A DNA stretch of 64,000 nucleotides from Hyperoplus lanceolatus (Eukaryota; Chordata; Actinopteri; Uranoscopiformes; Ammodytidae). Position numbers and translations under genes: made by a program. The notes under the pieces are model-generated. The model had not been told where the DNA came from. It did no database searches and worked only from the letters and a program-made list of their open reading frames with translations. Shown here piece by piece: positions 26,001 to 64,000 of the stretch. The DNA lies in NCBI GenBank assembly GCA_026929865.2, contig CM049408.1:19604501-19668500 (forward strand), given 5' to 3'. The first letter of the stretch is position 1; each line of letters starts with the position of its first letter.

Positions 26001-28290
26001 ATAAAATTACCTTTAGACAACCGTTTAAATAATGGGAATGATTGTCAATTCAATGTCTTACTATGTACAGAAGAAATATCAGCAAAATGTATAGGCTACT
26101 AACAGGAAAAGTACTTGTTCTAAAAAAAGCCTATATTTGCGTGACATAGGCTAATATTATGCATTTCATATAAAATTAAAACATTAGAGTTTAAGTTGTA
26201 TTTAACTGCTGTTGTTAGTTGAGATGGAACTTTCTACATTTTAACTGAACAGCACATTTCACTCTGTAAAGCAAAACAAATGGAAAGTATAGGTAGGCCC
26301 AGTCTACCTCAAATTTGGGTAAAACTGGTACTTTCCAGCATTGTACATAAAGAATTATATATCTTTATTCAAAAGGCAACCGGATGCTGTTATTATTACT
26401 GTGAGCTGCTTTAGTTTGAAGGTCCTGATATTTTGCATGTTTAAATAGAAAGAAGCCAGTGTTAGTATTATCAGTAACAGCTGTGCTTTACATACTATGG
26501 CAAGTCAAAATTCCCCTTGGCCTATTGTGAATCACGAATGCTTGCAGTGTTAAACAAGCGGAAAAAAAGACACAGCAAACTTTATCATTTAGCGATGCAC
26601 ACAAGAGTAAAGAGTAGGCCCTGTGTGTTTGAGGGGTTGCATGAGTCAAAATGGTTTGAGAGTTAGGGGTTAAGGCTGTCTCCTGCCTGTGTGGTTTAAT
26701 CTGTCCTAAATTCAGATGCAGGGAGGTGCTACCCTAACACAGTGGTGCCTGTTTGGACCCTGGTACTGACCTGAGCCTCAGTGCTGATGCCTGATCTGAA
26801 TAATTGCTGTGAAGTCAACCATGGAAATAATTTAGTGGCAGTCCAGGCGTGAGGAGGAGGTATGGTGAAAATTGAAAGTAGCTTCACTGTCTACAAAATG
26901 TGTCACAAGGGGAATACTGTACATTCATCCAGGGTCACTGAGGACGAGCCTTTACTGTGAATAACTTGTGAAGCCACTCTAATTTGATAATTGCACATTT
27001 GATGTTGGATTTAATGTAATTTAGAGAACAGTGTCAATCATGAGTCAACAGCCATGCTAACAATATATTGCAGGCCTACCATAAGAATAGACTGTAGGCT
27101 ACTGTACATGAGGCTGTAGGCTACTTATGCTTTGCATTCATGCTAACATCAGAATGCTAACATGAACATGATAACACGATGACAATGCTAACTGCTGAGC
27201 AAGTTTAAGCAAGTATTTATTTTATTCCAATTCATCCGGAGGGGAGCTTGATTGTTTGGCAATCCATACAACAGTTTGAGATACCTTTTATCCAAAACAA
27301 CATAAGTGGCACAAAATAAAATACCATTGGGTATCCTTTGGCAAATATAAATATTTTTAAGAAATTTCATTGGAATCCATCAAATTGCTGTTAAGAAATT
27401 ACATTATGAACCGAAGTTGTGGTCTGGTCGACCAATATTTCCATCCCCAGAGCCTGAATGGCAAAACATAGTGTATTTATAGTAACACTTGATTCCTCTC
27501 ATATTTCATTAATATGGATGATTATGTGGGAGGTGTTTGTACCTTTTGTAAATGTAAGGCAAGGCCCACATTCCCACCCACACATATGAATCACATGAAA
27601 TGTGCTCGAACATGCTTTGGTTTCTCATGGTATGAACATGCATAACTCCCTATCACACTTTCTTTGTCTTTGCATATCAAGTAAGCAGTAGATGAGGACT
27701 TAAGGCTGTTATGAAAAAAATAACCTCAGCAGTCAACAGTTACACACTGGTCTGAGCATATGGTTTAACTGGGAGGTGAAAATACCCGGTTGCAGCCGTC
27801 CAAAACCCCAGCTCAAATTACTGTTGTTACATCAAACATCTCCTTTGGTCACGGTAATAATAACCGCATCTCTGGGGAAAAACAAGGCCTGTGACGCTCA
27901 AGAGTGCATGGAAACAGAGGGGCACAGAGCCCTGAAACACAACTCTACAGAAAATGGGAAGAAAAAAACTCATAGCTTATGGTCGACCATATTAATCTTC
28001 CTCCCTCATTCATCAGATCCCCCACTATGTGGAGCTACTGCCAGCGACCCCCATCTCTCCCTCACGCACACACAAACACACAGCACCACAGACCCTGGGA
28101 AGCAGCCAGACCTGCGAAGGGAGGAAGGTCGTTTGAGGGTCAAAGTAGAGGAAGCCATGTTACGTTTGCACATGAATGTACAAGCACAAAAAATACAGGC
28201 TATAGCAGGACAGGGAGCACTTTGTTGAAAAGTGTGTCTGCATACAAACAGTTATGAACCTGGTTTCACCTTCGAGAAGAAATACACTGA
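20004..28290. other. Intergenic region, no gene supported
   Basis: Between the convergent ends of luzp1 and kdm1a I see no exon with splice sites and coding bias and no RNA gene. It contains a (CA)15 tract at 20064-20093 and a diverged GCTAAC-type fish repeat at about 27120-27400. Open frames of 60-150 codons lack domains and look like chance. Part may be extended luzp1 3' UTR. Confidence 0.5.
27120..27400 (+). repeat. Degenerate GCTAAC-type fish repeat
   Basis: GCTAACATCAGAATGCTAAC is followed by a segment like the ATTCATCCGGAGGGGAGCTT and GGCAATCCATACAACAGTTT blocks that belong to the same perch-like repeat family as the copy near 14,000. Edges are approximate. Confidence 0.5.
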
Positions 28291-28941
28291 TTTCAAGATG
28301 CAATTTTGTCTTATTTTAATAGCAAAACAATATAAAAAAAAAGTATGTGATGACAACCATAATAAAATACTCAAACCGCTATTGCAACAAAAACATTCAA
28401 CATTACTTTTAACATATCCATCTTATTAGCTTTTAATACAAACTATTTTCACTACACTTTTAAACCTAAATGACAAAGTAAATTCAGGAGGCATACAGCT
28501 ACAGTTCATACATAACAACTTTTTAAGCAAAAAAGACAAGGCCTCTGGAACAACACCAGAGGGAGATGTCTTTTGCTCTGATAATAGGTTTTTAGTTTTA
28601 GTGGATTGAGACTGTGGTGCTGAGTTGGTGATCTGTTTTATATGATATCTGGTTTTAGATTGTGCATACATTTAGTATTTAGACAGGAGGAACATAAATA
28701 GATGTTGGGTTTTGCAAACATGCTCCACATGGAATCAAATACACTGAATCACTATGAGTACCAAACGTAATGCCATGCTTCCGTTTTTAAGACTGAGAAA
28801 TCATACATTTATAAAGTTTGAGATGAGTTATTACATTAGTATCTAACAAAATTGGGATTTAGTCATCATTCTCAAGTGCAGCCCAGGCTTTGCAGTGGGC
28901 TAAATCTGTCTCCATAACTTGCTGGAAATGCCTATGGTCAC

Positions 28942-28977
<36 letters not shown>

Positions 28978-29091
28978 CTTCCAAGATCATACAGAAATAT
29001 CAACAGTCTATAGGTTAACTTTTGCATTCTCTCAAAAAATGCTGTAGTTTGTCTGACAGTCCGGCTATGGCAGGAACAGGGAATGGCAATT
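28290..29091 (-). other. kdm1a: Probable kdm1a 3' UTR
   Basis: This is the sequence downstream of the kdm1a stop codon on the minus strand. ATTAAA-type signals on that strand occur at about 28433-28438 and 28315-28320, so the transcript may end near 28,300. A (GT)n tract at 28946-28976 lies within it and reads as CA in the mRNA. Confidence 0.45.
28946..28976. repeat. (GT)n microsatellite
   Basis: About 15 uninterrupted GT units in the presumed kdm1a 3' UTR. Confidence 0.9.
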
Positions 29092-45099
<16,008 letters not shown>

Positions 45100-46740
45100 G
45101 GAGGATGTTGGAGGCCTCTCCTGAACAGAGGGGGCACATTACATACATTAGACAAAACCCATCAAAGTGAAACATACAACAGCAGTATATTTGAAGTGAA
45201 ATGGCTTAAATTTGAATGTTCAAGATCGTACAATGAAAAAAGAAACTATCACAAGATATTTCTAAAAGCGAAGATGACAATGATGGAGCATGGGTTGTGC
45301 GTGCTGAAAACGATCAACCAGACAAAAATAATAATAAAAATAAATAAATAAATTGCCCTTACGGACCATTCAATCTCACACAACTGTGAACATTAGAGCC
45401 TATAACAGTTAACATGTAAAACCTACAAATTCCATGTCAAATGGGTATTTCAATAATGGTTTTAAAACTAATTAAATACAACCAGAAACACTGGCTTAAA
45501 CCCCCCTTATGTCACATGGCCACTGGTCAGTGAATGCACCTGTTACAAAAGGCTAAAGAGCACCACATACTATAGGGCTTTGGTAGATGCCTTTGCCATA
45601 CCATTTTCACGTCTGTACCACTGGATGATTTCAGTAACGTTAAGTGTGCATGAATGTCATGATTTATGAAAATGAGGGCTCAATGGTAACAATAACCTTT
45701 TCTTGTTTTACCCATTTGTCCGTGCCCCTGGTATTATCCATTCAAACACTAAGAAATGAAAACAGAACCAGAATTATGGTTATGGACAGGACCAACTCAA
45801 ACAAAAAAACGTCTGCCTTTTTTTGTTTTATTTTTGTTTTCTAAAGCTTAACACTTTGAAAATGTATTAGCAGATACCTACTTAATAAACTATTGACAAT
45901 CATATAAGATGCCGAAAGAAATAGACACATTTTACAACAACCAAACTGTAGATCAACGACTTTAGTGTTAGGCACATTTTTTATCAAATGTTTAATTTAA
46001 CATAAAACATGAACTTTGGTTCCTAAAAAGGTTAGTTGATGAAGATAAGACAAACATATTCATAAAATCCTACTTGCGTAACCATTTTCAGACTTTTGAA
46101 AAATGTATTTGAGACATTGTAATACCAATTAAGGCACTAGTTTTAGATTAACAAATGCAATGCATTTAAAAACGTTTTAAGGGTCTGCATGAACCATGTA
46201 TTGGATACCTTAATAAAACTCTCAAGTGTGTCCGTATGGACCCTGGTGTTGATTAAATAATTTGAACTGAACATCTGTTTGTCAGAAACCTTTGTTGTGA
46301 TGAACCAAACTCAGACCAAATGGACACACGTTAGCAGCAGAATGGCCAGGCTATCGTCGTTAGCTCGCGTTGGCTAACTGTAGCTTTGTTCTTGACAGCA
46401 ACTCACATATAGCACACATTCATATCATATCCTGTTCCCTCGATATAATTGCAACACAAGCTTCACCGCGATCATATATTTTAGTCGCTTCTGTATGTAT
46501 TTCTTATCCAATGTATATTACGTGACCATGCTACGTTAGGTAAGGTTGCTAACAATGAGGCTAACACCAACACTTGCACAGCAGCAGGTGCGACCTAAAA
46601 AGAAAGCGCAAGATTTGCTTATGAAGGGATCTGTGCTTATTAACTGGCAGTGGAGTTTTAAATGAGACTTTACATCATCGGGGATCACTTTTTTGAGAAA
46701 GAAAGGTTAGCAATATATATTGAAAAAGGTTAATATTACC

Positions 46741-46850
46741 TCTCAATCCTCCGAAGATGTCAACACAAAGACGGCAGAGTCGCAGGGCTCCTTTCAATGA
46801 ACTCTTTCGTGATAGGTGGATGTAAAGCATGACCTAATACCACTCAGCGA
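46741..46850 (-). other. kdm1a: kdm1a non-coding first exon and promoter edge (predicted)
   Basis: On the minus strand GGATTGAGAG|GTAATATT at about 46741 is a usable donor. The exon carrying the kdm1a start codon begins at 45120 after CTGTTCAG, so an upstream non-coding exon is needed. The transcription start is not determinable; the upper limit is a guess. Confidence 0.4.
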
Positions 46851-47440
46851 AACTATTGGTCGACCCGACTATCAGCCAAAAAGAAGGCGGGATTTCCGTA
46901 CTAAAAACTAGACTACAATTTATCTCAACTATTTTTTTTTTCAAACACGTTGTTGACATTTGAAAGAGTGAGGTTCTTATAACACAATCATTTCCATGAT
47001 TTGTTAAGTGGATTGATGCTTTTTTTTTGCCCTGACAATGAAACAGCTGCACCTGCGCATCCTTATCACTGCCCCTCTTCATGTGTTCGTCTCATGTTCG
47101 TCTTCTGTTGTAGGGTTTGCATCTCTCGTAATAGGTCCATTCGTTTGTATCCCTTGGAATTGTGAACTGTAATGTCCACTTAATGTCATGAACACAACTA
47201 GTCTATTGGTAGCGCTTTAAAAAAATGTTAGGCTGCGCATGTGTTTCGAATTCATGGAGATGTTCTCTTAATTTGCTTTTGTTTTGTCCATATCATTTGC
47301 ATGTGTTTTCTTTAGTTTGAGTTCGCCAAGCACTAAGCGCTACCGTAGTTATAGAGAAACCAAACTGATTCAGCTAACAAACTGACGTCAGGCCGTAAGA
47401 GGAACAGGATGGGCGGGGGGTGGGGTTAGGGTTATTCAGG
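46851..47440. promoter_or_regulatory. Shared upstream region of divergent kdm1a and tmem30b
   Basis: About 0.6 kb separates the predicted first exons of two genes transcribed away from each other. No TATA box stands out in either direction. A bidirectional promoter is inferred from arrangement only. Confidence 0.35.
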
Positions 47441-47531
47441 TAAAGGTGAGCTCCTCAGTTGCGTTTGCTTTCAGGGAAGCATACCGATGTCTTGTTGAAT
47501 CCTTTGTTTCTCCATTTTGAGGCGACTGCGT
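47440..47531 (+). other. tmem30b: Predicted tmem30b 5' non-coding exon
   Basis: GACTGCGT|GTAAGTAAC provides a strong donor after 47531. The exon holding the start codon begins after an acceptor (TTTATCCAACAG) at 48008, so a leader exon here is the simplest model. Its 5' limit is not known. Confidence 0.4.
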
Positions 47532-48018
47532 GTAAGTAACACTAAAGTCTTCATTTAAATCGTAAATAATCCTATATCTAGGCTATGTTTGGGCCTCACT
47601 TTAACCAATGTTCTCCACCAGTTAGTTAAAAATGAACGAACAGTCAGTCCTCTTGTCTCTTCTCGCCTCACCTTTTGGGCGTTTGTACTGGTTGGGTTTC
47701 AAGACTTGTATTTGTTCTGAAGTATTTAATTGGTGGACTGGGCTTCATCGTTTATTGACATAACAAAAACTTGTACAAAAACATGTAGGCGTAGGGTTAT
47801 TAGCAAATGTTTCTAACGTCCTATTAAAACAGGGAAGTAAAGGCTCATTCGTCTAGTTTGTGAAGGGAGGGTATTTTAATGTTTGCAATGGCTAGCGTAT
47901 TATATAATACAGGTAGACTAGCCTATCGTACTCTCAGTAAGGAACAGTAGCCTAACCAACAAACAAGTAGGCTAAAACCGGTGAGCTGATTCACAATTTA
48001 TCCAACAGAACCAGGAAA

Positions 48019-50896
<2,878 letters not shown>

Positions 50897-51580
50897 GTTC
50901 CTGGTCCATGGACTGTGCTCTTTTACTGGTTTATTAAGCCCATCAACATTTTTATATTTTTCCCTTTTTACTCATTTGGGATGTTGAAAGCCCAGTAGAA
51001 TCTGCTGTGAACTAGAAATCACATGTTATTCTAAATACGGAGACATCTTCTACAGTACAGTGAATGCCTGGTGACATTTTATTGACAGCAAAGTAGGACA
51101 TGGCTTTGTGGACACCGTGGCATGATTTTCAAAATGTGCACATGTTCAAAAACACACAAAGTCAGTTACCATTCTGTTGTAAATATAGCTTTATTTTATG
51201 TTGGTAGTGTACCATGATGAATTTTAAGAGTGGAGATACAGATAACTGGTGGTCAAAAGGGGACATACAGAGTATATGCGCTCATATTTATTCAGGTTAT
51301 TCTGGTCTAGTCTATTTTACTATATGTATAAATAGCAGGGTTTTTCTCTCAGGTAATACTATATATTCTAATACTGTGTTTTTTAAAATATCTGCTTTGA
51401 TAATCACACAATGAGCCACCTCCTCAGTTTAAGTAAGTAATAATTTAAAAGCCATAAACAATTTCATAATCCATTTGATACTGGACATGACTTTAATCCT
51501 GATGTGTGTGTAGAATGTCAAGTTTAGCTTGGAAATGATGCTGTACAATGTGAAAATAAATGCTCAGGGATTCGGTGTGC
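50897..51580 (+). other. tmem30b: tmem30b 3' UTR
   Basis: Non-coding A/T-rich sequence follows the TGA at 50894-50896. AATAAA at about 51555 is the first strong polyadenylation signal; another lies near 51641. Confidence 0.55.
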
Positions 51581-51926
51581 ACTGTGCAGGCTGTTTTTAG
51601 GTCTATTGTTTTAGAGTTTACTTCATACTCATATTTATTTAATAAAACATCAAAACCTTAGCTTTACATGTGTCTCTTATTAAGAATTTAATATCAACAA
51701 GTAACAGCTGTGCTGTTAATAGGCTGTATTTTGTTGAAATGCTGGCTTTTTGCTTCAGGCAATGTTTTTTTTTTATCTCTTTACCACTTATTTATTATGA
51801 CTTTAGGTCTCAAATTCTTGTTTTTCAAATCGTATATATATTCTGCATTGACCTTCCCCAAAAGCTCAGTAAGCAAGCACCATAACGTATTTGTTATTAA
51901 ATAGATTTGCATGCCTTTTCAGTCAA

Positions 51927-52280
51927 CTTAAAAGTGCACTCTGTAATTTTTGGTGTGTCAGAGAAGTGAACATTTTCTAAGATATAGTATATTCTCATAA
52001 ACAGCCTTTCCTCCCATGAAAATGTGATCCCTGGAACACTGTTAGAAAGCTAACTGAAAATTTACTTTTTTACTGTTGTTGACAGCAGCAGGGTCCACAG
52101 TTTGGTGTATCATATTCTAGTCTTCCGTTTAGTTCCAGGTTCCTCACAATAATTGAGTTATAGGGAATGTTTTATTGAATAATAAGAATTACATGTAGAG
52201 AAAATATGTTTTGTAAACTATACTGCAGGATGTGAAAAAATAAATCCCCCTTCTCTGAAACTGCATAGTGCACCTTGAAG
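51927..52280. mobile_element. Small MITE (GTGCACT-type ends)
   Basis: The left end CTTAAAAGTGCACTCTGTAA and the right end reversed, CTTCAAGGTGCACTATGCAG, are an imperfect inverted repeat typical of a widespread fish MITE. About 354 bp, no coding capacity, no clear target duplication. Lies between tmem30b and dync1h1. Confidence 0.55.
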
Positions 52281-52887
52281 TCCAAGTACTCTTTTATTCT
52301 TGATCTGTAAGGATCATGGGGTTTGCACAAATAAATGTATAGAATAAACATACCACAAAATAGCAACACAAAAAAATGCATCTCATTATGTTTGATAGGC
52401 AGCATGAGTCTGCAAAAAGTGCACTTATGCTACTATAGGCTAAGTCAAATTCTGAGAGTTTGTTGTGCTTGTATCAATTTTAATGTCTTTAAAAAGGGAT
52501 ATCATTCGATTAGTAATTCCATTATTGAAGGTTTTTAAGCTCCTATGTGACTATGGACTTCAGGATTTTATTATAGCTGCATCATTGGAGACAACTCCCT
52601 TTCCCCCTCTATCGGTTAACAAAAATAGGAAAAATGTGATTCTTTACAACTGCATTGTGGGTATTGTCGTTTTTCGCTATCGCAGTCCGTTGAAATACTC
52701 CTCCTGTGAACGACAAGTACCAGAATGCATTGCGCAAATAAACTTGACGTGCACTGTTGCGGCGTTTTGACAGCGGTAGTCAGTCAGCCTCTGACCGACT
52801 CTACACTGCAGCCAGACAGTTGCCGACAGTATTGTGTCTTTGTTCGCTTTCAATCCGTGACTGGTCGACGTTGACCGTTTTAAAAGG
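52281..52887 (+). promoter_or_regulatory. dync1h1: dync1h1 promoter and 5' UTR region
   Basis: The 150 bases before the start codon are GC-richer than the flank and open enough to serve as leader. No TATA box at a convincing distance was seen. The exact transcription start cannot be set from sequence. Confidence 0.4.

Positions 52888-64000
<11,113 letters not shown>

Noticed and set aside
27776..28228. 150-codon plus-strand open frame
   Set aside because: No homology, low-complexity stretches, no splice or promoter context; likely chance in the intergenic region.

Overview
The window is nuclear DNA from a ray-finned fish, most likely a percomorph. The evidence is intron-rich genes with GT-AG junctions, vertebrate proteins of fish type, long (CA)n tracts, a Tc1 transposon, hAT and MITE copies, an L2-like LINE tail, and divergent copies of interspersed repeats I recognise from perch-like fishes. 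There is no prokaryotic content. The four genes were assembled by hand from open frames, splice signals and phase, and checked against remembered vertebrate homologues. No alignment was run.

Layout. (1) 1-20,003, + strand: luzp1, a coiled-coil actin/centrosome protein. A leader exon carries a 16-codon uORF, five coding exons lie at 4645-17312 (1140 aa), and a possible alternative terminal exon lies at 19071. Its large intron 4 holds a nearly pristine Tc1 element (10642-12256) with an intact DD34E transposase on the minus strand. (2) About 20,004-28,300: intergenic DNA or long UTR, with repeats and no supported gene. (3) 28,300-46,830, - strand: kdm1a (LSD1), the FAD-dependent histone demethylase. 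It has 19 coding exons (831 aa) and one non-coding first exon. Its introns hold two hAT-type insertions, each with a nested element, a LINE tail, a MITE and three long CA/TG arrays. One array, (TG)93, directly abuts a splice acceptor. (4) 47,440-51,560, + strand: tmem30b-like CDC50 gene, a flippase beta subunit (339 aa), divergent from kdm1a across about 0.6 kb. (5) 52,888 to the window edge, + strand: the first 29 coding exons (1977 codons) of dync1h1, the cytoplasmic dynein-1 heavy chain, ending just after the AAA1 Walker motifs.

The genes do not form one pathway. luzp1 and kdm1a are convergent neighbours, as LUZP1 and KDM1A are in human 1p36. tmem30b and dync1h1 have human counterparts on chromosome 14q, so the window spans a junction of two ancestral linkage blocks relative to human.

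I found no clearly undescribed system. The observations most worth checking are the kdm1a exon 10 acceptor, where (TG)93 appears to force a distant branch point in the intron that carries the neuronal microexon in mammals; a tandem duplication of a tmem30b splice acceptor that puts a stop codon behind the upstream copy; the young Tc1 copy; the nested transposons; and a possible second luzp1 C-terminus.
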